Source: an uncultured Kangiella sp. (lineage in GTDB: Bacteria; Pseudomonadota; Gammaproteobacteria; Enterobacterales; Kangiellaceae). Taken from it: 64,000 bases of DNA. This document shows positions 17,639-26,527 of this stretch, in pieces; within the stretch, counting starts at the first letter, position 1; every line of letters begins with the position of its first letter. The DNA is taken from NCBI GenBank assembly GCA_947498625.1, contig CANMKR010000001.1, forward strand, positions 364,090 through 428,089, given 5' to 3'. The position numbers and the translations under genes were made by a program. The notes beneath the pieces were generated by a model. It made no database searches and was not told the origin of the DNA. It saw nothing but the letters and a program-made list of their open reading frames with translations.

Positions 17639-18882
17639 AAGTCGCTATTATAGGTAGCGGCATATCCGGCTTATCTGCTGCTTGTCATTTACAAGATCAC
17701 GTGGATGTGACTGTCTTTGAAAAAGATAGTCGTATAGGCGGTCATGCAGATACACAAACCATTGAAGTGGACGGAAAGTTAATAGATGTTGATACGGGAT
17801 TTATTGTGTTCAACCCTGATAATTACCCCACATTTATGGAATTGATAGAAAAGTATCAAGTGGACTACCAAGATAGTGACATGAGCTTTGCAGTGTCAAA
17901 TCGTATTAATGGCCTTGAATATAACGCTTCTTCTTTAAACCAATTGTTTTGTCAAAGAAGTAATCTGGTTAAACCCAGCTTTTATAAAATGATTGGTGAG
18001 ATATTTCGCTTTTATAAAGAAATGAAAACTCTGGTGGCAACGGACAACAATATAGGTCTTGGCGACTATCTAAAGCAAAATCGTTATTCAGAAAACTTCA
18101 TCCAAAATCATATTATTCCTATGACCTGCGCACTTTGGTCAGGCGATGTGACCAAAATTATGGATTTTCCTGCAAGGTTTTTAGCAGCTTTCATGAACAA
18201 TCATAAGATGCTGCAAGCTTTTGATCGCCCTGTATGGAAAACGATTGCTGGCGGCTCTAAAAATTATTTAGCCAAGATCAGTGCAAAGGCTCAATTTCGG
18301 ATCAGAGCTGGAGTGCAGATCAAGAGTGTTATTAGGGATTCAGAAGGTGTTTCGATCCAATTGCAAGATAGCGTGGAGCGTTTTGATAAAGTGATATTTG
18401 CTACGCATTCTGACCAAGCGTTAGCATTGATGGAATCACCCACTAAAGATGAGAATTCGGTTTTAGGTGATATAGATTATCAAGATAACACTATATTACT
18501 TCATCGTGATCCCAAAGTACTGCCTTATAAAAAGAGTGCCTGGGCAAGTTGGAGTGTCTTAGTTGACGAGAAATCTACCGAGCTTTGCCGCGTCAGTTAC
18601 TATATGAACTTGTTACAATCGCTTGATACCGAAGTTCCAGTCATTGTTAGTCTGAATATGGAAGAGTTGATAGATAGTGATAAAGTCTGGAAAAAAATCA
18701 ATTATTCTCATCCAATATACAATCAAAAAACCATAGACGCTCAGAAGCGAAGACACTTAATTCAAGGTAAAAGCCATAGTTATTTTTGCGGAGCCTATTG
18801 GGGTTGGGGTTTCCATGAGGATGGCGCTCGAAGTGGCAAAGAAGCGGCTTTGCAGTTGCTGGCAGAGAAGGCTAATGCTTAA
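17635..18882 (+). CDS. FAD-dependent amine-oxidase-like oxidoreductase
   Basis: This 415-residue protein has an N-terminal dinucleotide-binding fold (IIGSGISGLSAACHL, then VFEKDSRIGGHADT) and the family segment DVDTGFIVFNPDNYPTF. The C-terminus SYFCGAYWGWGFHEDGARSG fits the FAD-contacting end of this family. Members occur next to DUF1365 and CFA-synthase genes in many proteobacteria and are suspected to act on unsaturated or methylated fatty acyl chains; the reaction is not established to my knowledge. It overlaps the desaturase gene by 4 bases and the DUF1365 gene by 8. Confidence 0.85.
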   Translation: MKVAIIGSGISGLSAACHLQDHVDVTVFEKDSRIGGHADTQTIEVDGKLIDVDTGFIVFNPDNYPTFMELIEKYQVDYQDSDMSFAVSNRINGLEYNASSLNQLFCQRSNLVKPSFYKMIGEIFRFYKEMKTLVATDNNIGLGDYLKQNRYSENFIQNHIIPMTCALWSGDVTKIMDFPARFLAAFMNNHKMLQAFDRPVWKTIAGGSKNYLAKISAKAQFRIRAGVQIKSVIRDSEGVSIQLQDSVERFDKVIFATHSDQALALMESPTKDENSVLGDIDYQDNTILLHRDPKVLPYKKSAWASWSVLVDEKSTELCRVSYYMNLLQSLDTEVPVIVSLNMEELIDSDKVWKKINYSHPIYNQKTIDAQKRRHLIQGKSHSYFCGAYWGWGFHEDGARSGKEAALQLLAEKANA

Positions 18883-19672
18883 TTCAGGTTTTTATGAGGG
18901 AACGATTCGGCATCATCGATACGTTCCTAGACCACATCAGTTTGACTATTCTATGTATTGGACGCTGCTGGATCTCGATAGATTAGAAGAAACATTCGCA
19001 AAAAATCGATTCTGGTCTATCAATCAGTGGAACCTTATCAGTTTTAGAGAAAAGGATTTTCTCAAAACGGGGCAATACAATAACAAAATATCCGTTATTG
19101 AAACCATCAAAGAAAAATATGACGAAGATTTCTCAGGCAAAGTTTATTTGATGTCGCACCTTAGATATCTTGGATTTAATTTTAATTCAGTAAGCTTTTA
19201 TTTCTGTATAGAAAATGATGAGCTGAAATACATTGTTTCTGAGATCACCAATACTCCTTGGGGAGAAAGGCATCCTTATGTCTTAAAATGTAAGCCAGAA
19301 GATACTAACAATCATCTTTTTGAATTTAAAAAAGCTTTCCACATATCACCTTTTATAGAAATGCAGATGGATTACAGATGGAACTTTATTTTTTCTGATG
19401 ATTCGCTACGAATACATATGGTGGTTTTGAAAGAAAATTCTAACCAAAAAATATTTGACGCAACCTTCACAGCTGACTTTATACCATTTACTCAGTCAAA
19501 CATGACAAGCAAGGTTTTTAGAAGACCTTTCCAGCCACTCAAAATGGTCGCCGGAATTTATTGGCAAGCTTTGAAACTCTGGCTTAAAAAAGTTCCATTT
19601 ATTGAACATCCAAAATTCAAGATAGAACCTAAAACAAAGCCAAAAAAAACATTTACTAATAAGGAGTCCTAA
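18875..19672 (+). CDS. DUF1365 domain-containing protein
   Basis: This 265-residue protein belongs to DUF1365: it starts with SGFYEGTIRHHRYVPRPHQF and contains MYWTLLDLDRLE, YLGFNFNSVSFYFC and VSEITNTPWGERHPYVL. The function is unknown, but the family is almost always found between an FAD oxidoreductase and a CFA synthase, as here, so a role in fatty acid modification is inferred. I start at ATG 18875 because the conserved part begins there; an upstream in-frame ATG at 18815 would encode a leader lying entirely within the previous gene. Confidence 0.87.
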   Translation: MLNSGFYEGTIRHHRYVPRPHQFDYSMYWTLLDLDRLEETFAKNRFWSINQWNLISFREKDFLKTGQYNNKISVIETIKEKYDEDFSGKVYLMSHLRYLGFNFNSVSFYFCIENDELKYIVSEITNTPWGERHPYVLKCKPEDTNNHLFEFKKAFHISPFIEMQMDYRWNFIFSDDSLRIHMVVLKENSNQKIFDATFTADFIPFTQSNMTSKVFRRPFQPLKMVAGIYWQALKLWLKKVPFIEHPKFKIEPKTKPKKTFTNKES

Positions 19673-19674
19673 CA

Positions 19675-20943
19675 GTGGATGAAGTGCAAGTTACTAACCA
19701 AATAGATAAGGCCGCAACGATTAGTTGGTCGCAAAGCTGGTTACGCAAGAAAGTTATTCAGCAACTTGATCTTTTAAAAGGCGGACAAATTACCTTGCAA
19801 GATCAGGTTGGCTTGGTCACATTGGGTGAAGAGAGTTCAGAGTTAAATGTAAAACTTGATATTAAGGATATCGGCTTCTATCAACAAGTTGCAATGCATG
19901 GAAGTATTGGTGCTGCTGAGTCATATATGCAAGCAGAGTGGGAAGTAGATGATCTAACGAAACTGATTCGACTTTTTGTTCTCAATCGGGATTTGCTAGA
20001 TGATATGGAGTCTGGCACAGCGATAATAAAAAATTCAATTCTTAAAATATGGCATCTATTTAATAAGAATAATCATACCGGTAGTCGTAAGAATATTGCG
20101 GCTCATTATGATCTGGGTAATAAGTTCTTCGAATTGTTTCTTGATAAACACTTAATGTATTCTTCGGCAATATATACCCCTGAGGCTAATGACCTAGAGT
20201 CTGCGTCTGATCTTAAGTTGAAAACAATTTGTGAAAAATTAGATTTGTCGACGGATGATAATTTAATTGAAATTGGTACAGGTTGGGGCGGCTTAGCGAT
20301 TTATGCGGCCAAAAACTATGGCTGTAAAGTCACCACAACCACAATCTCAGAGCAGCAATATCAGTACGCTAAACAAAGAATTGAGCAAGAAGAGCTACAA
20401 GATCAAATAACCTTATTGAAAGAAGATTACAGAGACTTGCAAGGTAAGTTCGATAAATTAGTATCGATAGAAATGATAGAGGCGGTTGGACATCATTACT
20501 TGGATACCTATTTGAAGCAGTGTAGTCATTTATTAAAGCCTAATGGCCTAGCGTTAATCCAAGCAATCACTATTGAAGATAGTCGGTACAAACAAGCCCT
20601 TAAGTCGGTTGATTTCATTAAGCGCTATATTTTTCCTGGCAGTTTCATTCCATGCATCTCCGCTATTGTTGGCTCTGCCGGTAACAACACAGATATGCGT
20701 TTAGTTAATTTAGAAGATTTTGGTGAAAGTTATGCTTATACCTTAAGAGATTGGCGACTTAAGTTTATGGACAATTTAGAAGAAGTTCGCACACAGGGTT
20801 TTAACGAAGCATTTATAAAAATGTGGGAATTTTACTTGTGCTATTGCGAAGGTGGCTTCTTAGAAAAGGCGATTAGTGATGTGCATTTATTATTCGCTAA
20901 ACCAGTTAATGGTCGAGAGCAATGGCTAAATCTGAAAAGCTAA
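19675..20943 (+). CDS. cfa: Cyclopropane-fatty-acyl-phospholipid synthase
   Basis: The enzyme transfers a methylene group from S-adenosylmethionine to cis double bonds of membrane phospholipids. The 422-residue protein has the N-terminal lipid-binding domain (HGSIGAAESYMQAEWEVDDL), the motif AHYDLGNKFFELFLDKHLMY, the SAM loop LIEIGTGWGGLAIYAAKNYG, the EMIEAVGHHYLD segment and the conserved CYCEGGF near the end. GTG start with AAGGAG 8 bases upstream. In this gene neighbourhood the enzyme might instead make a methyl-branched or furan-precursor lipid, as shown for related methyltransferases in alphaproteobacteria; sequence alone does not decide this. Confidence 0.9.
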   Translation: MDEVQVTNQIDKAATISWSQSWLRKKVIQQLDLLKGGQITLQDQVGLVTLGEESSELNVKLDIKDIGFYQQVAMHGSIGAAESYMQAEWEVDDLTKLIRLFVLNRDLLDDMESGTAIIKNSILKIWHLFNKNNHTGSRKNIAAHYDLGNKFFELFLDKHLMYSSAIYTPEANDLESASDLKLKTICEKLDLSTDDNLIEIGTGWGGLAIYAAKNYGCKVTTTTISEQQYQYAKQRIEQEELQDQITLLKEDYRDLQGKFDKLVSIEMIEAVGHHYLDTYLKQCSHLLKPNGLALIQAITIEDSRYKQALKSVDFIKRYIFPGSFIPCISAIVGSAGNNTDMRLVNLEDFGESYAYTLRDWRLKFMDNLEEVRTQGFNEAFIKMWEFYLCYCEGGFLEKAISDVHLLFAKPVNGREQWLNLKS

Positions 20944-21485
20944 ACTTCATTGTTAATCTAGTATTGTTTCAAGCCATCTGGTTTGCAGCGATACTAGGAG
21001 CTGCAAATGCTAATTTATTTTGGTGCTATGGCTTATTTGCGTCCTTGGTTGTTTGGCAATTCCTGCCACAGAATCGTAAGGCCGGAGACTGTTTAAATGT
21101 CTTAAATTTTTTAGTGATAGGCTTTATTTTAGATTCGGCTTGGTATTACCTAGGGCTGATAGAATATAAGCAGCATATTAGCTGGTTTAATACCGCTCCA
21201 ATTTGGATACTAATGCTTTGGATTGCGTTTGCTCTGAGCCTTAATCATTCCATGTCATGGGTGCACTCGAAACCTAAGCTTGCCTATTTAATGGGTTTTG
21301 TTGGAGGCCCCTTGTCGTATTTTGGTGGCGAGCGATTAGGAGCGATAACGATTAACTCTCCTTGGGTAACAGCTGCCTGTTTGAGCTTGGCCTGGGGCAG
21401 TGTTATTTGGTTGGCTTTAAATATTAAAAAGCAAAATTTCACTAATATATTCCAATTAATATCAGGCAATAAAACTCATGCCTGA
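20922..21485 (+). CDS. DUF2878 integral membrane protein
   Basis: This 187-residue, strongly hydrophobic protein has about five membrane segments (for example FIVNLVLFQAIWFAAILGAA, LNFLVIGFILDSAWYYLGL, APIWILMLWIAFALSLNHS) and the conserved GGPLSYFGGERLGAI motif typical of DUF2878. No function is known. It overlaps cfa by 22 bases and the next gene by 8, which places it firmly in the lipid operon. Confidence 0.82.
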   Translation: MAKSEKLNFIVNLVLFQAIWFAAILGAANANLFWCYGLFASLVVWQFLPQNRKAGDCLNVLNFLVIGFILDSAWYYLGLIEYKQHISWFNTAPIWILMLWIAFALSLNHSMSWVHSKPKLAYLMGFVGGPLSYFGGERLGAITINSPWVTAACLSLAWGSVIWLALNIKKQNFTNIFQLISGNKTHA

Positions 21486-22308
21486 AGCGTATCAAAATTT
21501 TTTACAAACATTCAGCACTCCTGTTGTTGCTTTGATTATTGCCTTGTTTATTCAGGCTGGCGCTTGGGTGCTGCAAGCAAAAAACAATAATGCCGATTAT
21601 GTAGATATTGCCTGGTCACTTTGTGTTGCAATTATTGCAGCTTTATATCTAGTCGATGCAGGTCATATTAATTTGACCTCCATAGTTTTATTGGTAGCCC
21701 CTTTATTGTGGTATTTAAGATTATCTTGGCATTTGATTGCTAGATTTAATGTTAAACATGAAGATGGTCGTTATCAGTATTTAAGAAAGCATTGGCAATT
21801 ATCGGGTTCTAATGCTTCTGTGCAGTTTAAATTTTTCTTATTCTTTATTTTCCAAGCTTTCCTCGCTTGGTTTTTTAGTTTCCAAGTTTATTTAATCCTT
21901 GAGCAAGCGCAAACGGTGCTTTGGTTAGATGGACTGGCCCTTCTACTAATTGTGATCAGTTTTGTGGGAGTAACCTTATCAGATGCACAGCTTTTGAAAT
22001 TCAAAAAAGCAGGTAAAGGTGGCGTCTGTGATCAGGGCTTTTGGAGATACAGTCGCCATCCTAACTATTTCTTCGAATGGTTACATTGGTGTGCTTATCC
22101 GTTATTAGGGTTTTATCTAGGTGCATTGTCAGATCCTTATTGGTGGTTATTGCTAAGTTATCCTCTATGGATGTTCCTATTTTTATGGAAAATTACTGGC
22201 ATACCATTTAACGAAGAACAAAATATCCGCAGCAAAGGCGATGCTTACAGACGCTATCAAAAAACAACGAATGCATTTTTCCCGGGTAAACCCAAGGGAA
22301 GTAAATAG
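21478..22308 (+). CDS. DUF1295 membrane protein (steroid 5-alpha-reductase/ICMT-like)
   Basis: This 276-residue membrane protein has the C-terminal signature of the reductase/methyltransferase superfamily: FWRYSRHPNYFFEWLHW, then GIPFNEEQNIRSKGDAYRRY. These residues bind NADPH in reductases or SAM in isoprenylcysteine methyltransferases. Six or seven membrane helices are visible. It is often encoded next to DUF2878 and CFA-type genes. A reductase acting on lipids in the membrane is a reasonable inference, not shown. Confidence 0.83.
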   Translation: MPEAYQNFLQTFSTPVVALIIALFIQAGAWVLQAKNNNADYVDIAWSLCVAIIAALYLVDAGHINLTSIVLLVAPLLWYLRLSWHLIARFNVKHEDGRYQYLRKHWQLSGSNASVQFKFFLFFIFQAFLAWFFSFQVYLILEQAQTVLWLDGLALLLIVISFVGVTLSDAQLLKFKKAGKGGVCDQGFWRYSRHPNYFFEWLHWCAYPLLGFYLGALSDPYWWLLLSYPLWMFLFLWKITGIPFNEEQNIRSKGDAYRRYQKTTNAFFPGKPKGSK

Positions 22309-22325
22309 TTAATTTAGGAGTCATT

Positions 22326-23360
22326 ATGATTGGTCAAGCAATAAAATTAATCGAGAAAGGGTTAGTCCCAGATAATTTAGTAAGAGCTGGTATTAGAAAA
22401 TTATGCCAGCAGCGATTAGAAGAAGAATATGCATACGATTGCGAAAAGCAGTCACTGCAGTTTCACGATTTCTGGCAAGAGTTGAAGCAAAGTCACATTG
22501 CAATTAAAACCAAAGAGGCGAATGAGCAGCATTATGAGCTGCCTACTCATTTTTTTTACTATGCGTTAGGTAAAAGATTTAAATATAGTAGCGCCTATTT
22601 TGATGAAACAACTAAAAGTCTTGATGAGGCTGAAGAACTCATGCTGGAAACCTATTGTCAGCGTGGTCAGTTTAGCGATGGCCAATCGATACTTGAGCTA
22701 GGTTGTGGTTGGGGTTCATTAACGCTTTATTTAGCGGAAAAGTATCCTAACAGTAACATTACCGCTATCTCCAATTCTAACTCCCAGCGTGAGCACATTA
22801 CGGCTATGGCAAAAGAGCGAGGCTTGCATAACCTTGAGATCATTACCAAGGATATTAATGAATTTGAGCCAGGTAAGACTTTTGATCGAATCGTATCGAT
22901 TGAAATGTTTGAGCATATTCGTAATTATCAGCAATTGTTCGATAAAATTAGCAGCTGGTTAAATGATGAAGGAAAATTGTTTGTTCATATTTTCTGTCAT
23001 CGTTATTTAATGTATCCCTACACAGAAGATGGTGATGATAACTGGATGGGGCGTTTTTTCTTTAGCGGCGGTCAAATGCCAGCAGCGGATACCTTCTTAT
23101 TATTTCAGCAGAACTTATCTCTGGAGCAGCGATGGTTAGTCAATGGCCAGCATTATGAAAAAACATCCAATGCTTGGCTCGAAAATATGGATAAAAATAA
23201 GAAACATATAATGCCGATTTTTGAAAAAACCTATGGTAAAGATTTTGCCAGTGTTTGGTTCCAGCGCTGGCGTATATTCTTTATGGCTTGTGCTGAATTA
23301 TTTGGGTATGCTAAAGGTAATGAGTGGATGGTATCTCACTACCTATTTTCAAAAAAATAA
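22326..23360 (+). CDS. Second CFA-family SAM-dependent methyltransferase
   Basis: This is a 344-residue class I methyltransferase related to CFA synthase but diverged from the first copy. The SAM motif is ILELGCGWGSLTLYLAEKYP, followed by SIEMFEHIRNYQ and the long insertion with HIFCHRYLMYPYTEDG and FFSGGQMPAADTF. It resembles the branch that includes plant coclaurine N-methyltransferase-like proteins. The family-wide lipid-binding N-terminal domain seems shorter here. The gene lies 17 bases after DUF1295 with TAGGAG upstream and 3 bases before a histidine kinase. The substrate is unknown; a lipid is likely by context. Confidence 0.83.
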   Translation: MIGQAIKLIEKGLVPDNLVRAGIRKLCQQRLEEEYAYDCEKQSLQFHDFWQELKQSHIAIKTKEANEQHYELPTHFFYYALGKRFKYSSAYFDETTKSLDEAEELMLETYCQRGQFSDGQSILELGCGWGSLTLYLAEKYPNSNITAISNSNSQREHITAMAKERGLHNLEIITKDINEFEPGKTFDRIVSIEMFEHIRNYQQLFDKISSWLNDEGKLFVHIFCHRYLMYPYTEDGDDNWMGRFFFSGGQMPAADTFLLFQQNLSLEQRWLVNGQHYEKTSNAWLENMDKNKKHIMPIFEKTYGKDFASVWFQRWRIFFMACAELFGYAKGNEWMVSHYLFSKK

Positions 23361-23363
23361 TAA

Positions 23364-24644
23364 ATGCGTAATAAACCAAAAGGAATAAATCATAAGCTCT
23401 TTAAAGTCATGGGGATTCAGTTAGCGCTGATAAGCCTGGTGACTTTATTGAGTGTTTATGGTGCAGCAAAAGTTGTCGAAGATGTATTAATTAAAGAGGC
23501 TTTAGACGGTGAGGCTGATTTTTTTTGGCAACATTATGAAAAGGATAAAACCAAAGCGCTACCTAAAACTCTAAATCTTACGGGTTACTTTGCAGATTCC
23601 AAAAATTTACCGGAAGCCTTAAAAGGCGTTAAAGAAGGCTATCATTCAGTGGCGCTTGATGATGATAAGCCATTAGTTCACGTTTCAAATCGTTTCGGTA
23701 AGACTCTTATTCTGGTGTTTAAAGAAGGGCAAGTTGCAAGGCTGGCTTTTTATTTTGGTGTGGCGCCTTTGGCATTTGTCTTATTGATCATTTATCTGCC
23801 TGCTTGGATTAGTTTTATGATGTCGCGCAGGGCAATTTCGCCAGTCGTTAAACTGGCTAAGTTAGTTGATAATATTGAGATTTCTGAAACCGCGGATATC
23901 AGTGCTGATTTTAGTGAGATTGAGGGAAAAGCGGATGCCGAGGTATTAACCTTGATCAAAGCTTTTGAGCATTACTCTAAAGAGGTAACTCATTATGTCA
24001 GGAGAGAGAAAAACTTTACTCGTTATGCAAGCCATGAACTGAGAACGCCCTTAGCGGTGATGAAAGGCTCAATTGCGCTTTTGACTAAACAAGATTTGAG
24101 TGAGAACAGTCAAAAAATCGTCTCGAGAATGTCAAAAGTAGTGAATGATATGGAGCGATTAATTGATGCATTACTGTTGCTATCAAGAAATGAAAAAGGA
24201 CCTGCTCAAGATGAAGCGATTGATTTAGTAGAAGTCGTGAATGCAGAGATAGAAAAAATCAGATTGAATTATCCATCGCGTGATTTAGCAATAACCCTAA
24301 ATTCAGAAGCGATAGTGCACTCGAAAGTCCCACAATATTTGTTTTCTATTTGTGTGACTAATATTCTCAATAACGCGGTGAATTATGATGAAACTGGCCA
24401 TATTAATGTCACTATTACTGAAAATAAAGTGGTAATAAAAGATTCAGGACAAGGAATGAGTGAAAACGAACTTGAACGTATTTATAATCCATTTTATCGA
24501 GGCGAGCAGTTTAGGGATACCACCAAAGGTTTTGGTCTTGGAATGGCAATTGTAAAAACTATCTGTGAGCGTATGAGTTGGGAAATAAAAGTAGAAAGTC
24601 AACTTAGCAAAGGTACCAAGGTGACTTTAAAGTTCAATGAATAG
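23364..24644 (+). CDS. Sensor histidine kinase
   Basis: This 426-residue inner-membrane kinase has one membrane segment at about residues 14-34, a periplasmic sensor loop of about 95 residues (with FFWQHYEK and LPKTLNLTGYF) and a second membrane segment at about 129-151. The HisKA helix YASHELRTPLAVMKGS carries the phosphoacceptor His224, and the ATPase domain has NILNNAVNYD, DSGQGMSENEL and GFGLGMAIV. It starts 3 bases after the methyltransferase gene, so it is expressed with the lipid operon. Its likely partner is the response regulator encoded convergently 27 bases downstream. Confidence 0.93.
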   Translation: MRNKPKGINHKLFKVMGIQLALISLVTLLSVYGAAKVVEDVLIKEALDGEADFFWQHYEKDKTKALPKTLNLTGYFADSKNLPEALKGVKEGYHSVALDDDKPLVHVSNRFGKTLILVFKEGQVARLAFYFGVAPLAFVLLIIYLPAWISFMMSRRAISPVVKLAKLVDNIEISETADISADFSEIEGKADAEVLTLIKAFEHYSKEVTHYVRREKNFTRYASHELRTPLAVMKGSIALLTKQDLSENSQKIVSRMSKVVNDMERLIDALLLLSRNEKGPAQDEAIDLVEVVNAEIEKIRLNYPSRDLAITLNSEAIVHSKVPQYLFSICVTNILNNAVNYDETGHINVTITENKVVIKDSGQGMSENELERIYNPFYRGEQFRDTTKGFGLGMAIVKTICERMSWEIKVESQLSKGTKVTLKFNE

Positions 24645-24671
24645 CTATTTAATCAATAGGTAATGTATTAC

Positions 24672-25355
24672 TCACTCTGGAGCAACAATTTTTAAGCCTA
24701 AGCTCGGAAGTGTTTGTAGTAATTTTTCTTCGAACGGCTTGTCGATAACTTTACGTAAGTTATAAAGGTGGCTTCTCAAAACATCACTATTAGGAACCAT
24801 ATCTCCCCACAGTTCTTTTTCTAGCTCTTGTTTTGTGACGACTTCAGGAGAGCGGCGCATTAAAACTTTAAGAATATGTAAACCTGTTGGTGACAGCTTG
24901 AGTTTTTGATCTTGTCGCGTCACCTGCAAGGTTTTAAGATCAAATTTTAAGTCATGTAGAGTCAGAGTATTGGACTCAAGTTCGCCCTTAAAGCGCCTGA
25001 TAATGGCATTCAATCTAGCATCCAACTCGGAAAAGTCGAATGGCTTTAATAAATAGTCGTCCGCACCAGAATCAAATCCCTCGAGCTTATCTTCTATTTG
25101 ATCTCTAGCCGTTAGCATTAAGATAGGAATATCTGATTGGGATTTTTTTCTGACTTCAGAGCAGATCTGAAAGCCATTCATTCCAGGCAACATCACATCT
25201 AATACCAAGCCATCATATTGATTGGTCAGGGCCAGTTGTAATCCTGTTTTTCCATCCATAGCATAGTCAACAATATAGCCACAGGCCTCTAAATATTCGC
25301 CCGTAGTTGCAGCTAACTCTGCATGATCTTCTACTAATAAAACGCTGTACGCCAT
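24672..25355 (-). CDS. OmpR/PhoB-family response regulator
   Basis: This 227-residue DNA-binding regulator has a receiver domain with the acidic pocket (LVEDHAEL), phosphoacceptor Asp53 in VLDVMLPGMNG and the conserved Lys in LLKPFDFSEL. The C-terminal winged helix includes SPTGLHILKVLMRRSPEVVT and DVLRSHLYNLRKVID. It begins 5 bases after the yhbY stop, so it is expressed from the yhbY side, while its presumed kinase comes from the opposite strand. Targets are unknown; the lipid cluster is the obvious candidate. Confidence 0.93.
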   Translation of the reverse strand: MAYSVLLVEDHAELAATTGEYLEACGYIVDYAMDGKTGLQLALTNQYDGLVLDVMLPGMNGFQICSEVRKKSQSDIPILMLTARDQIEDKLEGFDSGADDYLLKPFDFSELDARLNAIIRRFKGELESNTLTLHDLKFDLKTLQVTRQDQKLKLSPTGLHILKVLMRRSPEVVTKQELEKELWGDMVPNSDVLRSHLYNLRKVIDKPFEEKLLQTLPSLGLKIVAPE

Positions 25356-25360
25356 AATAA

Positions 25361-25660
25361 TTATCTTTTTGGCAAAAGGATTTTTTGCTCTTTTGATGCT
25401 CTATAGAGTACAAGGTTATGGCCAATTACGTGAATTTTGTGTGCACTGGCTTTGCTACAAAGATAATCGATGATTTCGATTTTCTCTTCGCGATCTTCGG
25501 CTCTTACTTTGACTTTGATCAATTCATGGTGCTCAAGGGCCTTGTTAAGCTCTTCTAATACGGATTCAGTAACACCGTTGGCACCAATCATAACGACAGG
25601 TTTCAGGCTGTGAGCCTCTCCTCGCAAAAATTTGATTTGTGATTTGGATAGTGCAGTCAT
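25361..25660 (-). CDS. yhbY: Ribosome assembly RNA-binding protein YhbY (CRM domain)
   Basis: YhbY is a 99-residue CRM-domain protein that binds pre-50S particles. The hallmarks are LSKSQIKFLRGEAHSLKPVV, MIGANGVTESVLEELNKAL, the basic HELIKVKV segment and GHNLVLYR. It is divergent from rlmE with about 97 bases between, the usual neighbourhood for this gene. The response regulator gene follows closely on the same strand. Confidence 0.95.
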   Translation of the reverse strand: MTALSKSQIKFLRGEAHSLKPVVMIGANGVTESVLEELNKALEHHELIKVKVRAEDREEKIEIIDYLCSKASAHKIHVIGHNLVLYRASKEQKILLPKR

Positions 25661-25757
25661 CGGCTAAACTCTTTGCAGTAAATTAGGCGCTATTTTAACC
25701 CAAAATAGGTACAATAGAGAGACTTATTAGAAATTACTGTGATGAATTTTAGACGCT

Positions 25758-26378
25758 ATGAGTAAAAGCAAAAGTAGCCATCGCTGGATGAAAGAGCATT
25801 TTGACGATCATTACGTTAAGCGCTCGCAAAAAGATGGCTATCGTTCGCGAGCTGTGTATAAGCTTGAAGAGCTGGATAAGAAGTATAACCTGGTAAAGCA
25901 AGGGCATACTATTGTTGATCTTGGCGCGGCTCCTGGTGGTTGGTCGCAATATTGTGGTCTTAAAATTGGCTCTAGTGGCAATATTTTTGCGCTAGATATT
26001 TTGCCAATGGATACTTTGGCGGATGTAAATTTTATTCAAGGGGATTTTCGCGAAGAATTAGTGCTTAAACAGTTGCTAGATAATATTGGCGAGCGAAAAG
26101 CTAACCTTGTATTATCGGATATGGCACCCAATATGAGTGGTGTGGATGCCGTCGATATTCCAAGAGCTATGTATTTAACAGAACTAGCCTTGGAATTAGC
26201 GCAAACTGTGCTTGCTAAGGGTGGCTCATTCTTGGTGAAGGTTTTTCAGGGTGAAGGTTTTGATGATTATGTCAGACAGTGTCGTCAAATGTTTAGTAAA
26301 GTTATGATCCGCAAGCCAGATGCTTCAAGAGATCGCTCTCGTGAAGTCTATGTTTTAGCACAAGGCTTTAAGGGGTAA
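25758..26378 (+). CDS. rlmE: 23S rRNA (uridine-2552 2'-O) methyltransferase
   Basis: RlmE (FtsJ/RrmJ) methylates U2552 of 23S rRNA late in 50S assembly. The 206-residue protein has the start [16 protein letters not shown], the Lys-containing [12 protein letters not shown], the SAM motif [25 protein letters not shown] and [15 protein letters not shown], which supply the Lys-Asp-Lys-Glu catalytic residues. It is followed by ftsH, the standard arrangement. Confidence 0.97.
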   Translation: MSKSKSSHRWMKEHFDDHYVKRSQKDGYRSRAVYKLEELDKKYNLVKQGHTIVDLGAAPGGWSQYCGLKIGSSGNIFALDILPMDTLADVNFIQGDFREELVLKQLLDNIGERKANLVLSDMAPNMSGVDAVDIPRAMYLTELALELAQTVLAKGGSFLVKVFQGEGFDDYVRQCRQMFSKVMIRKPDASRDRSREVYVLAQGFKG

Positions 26379-26453
26379 ACTTAAACTCACTCTTTGCGAG
26401 TGAGCTAGATAGTCGCTAGCCAAAAGAAACTTGTTAGCTTTTGTAAATGGGGC

Positions 26454-26481
26454 TTCAGTTCTTATTAAGGCATGGCATAAT
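26454..26481 (+). promoter_or_regulatory. Candidate promoter for ftsH
   Basis: TTCAGT (26454-26459) and CATAAT (26476-26481) are 16 bases apart, upstream of a short GGCG/CGCC hairpin at 26498-26509 and the ftsH start. E. coli ftsH is heat-inducible; I see no convincing sigma-32 site here. Confidence 0.4.
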
Positions 26482-26527
26482 AGTACATATTTTTAATGGC
26501 GGTAGCGCCGCATATTGAGGTTCAAGT

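Noticed and set aside
26386-26404. Hairpin CTCACTC/GAGTGAG after rlmE as a terminator
   Set aside because: There is no T-run after the stem, so intrinsic termination is unlikely; it may be only an mRNA-end structure.
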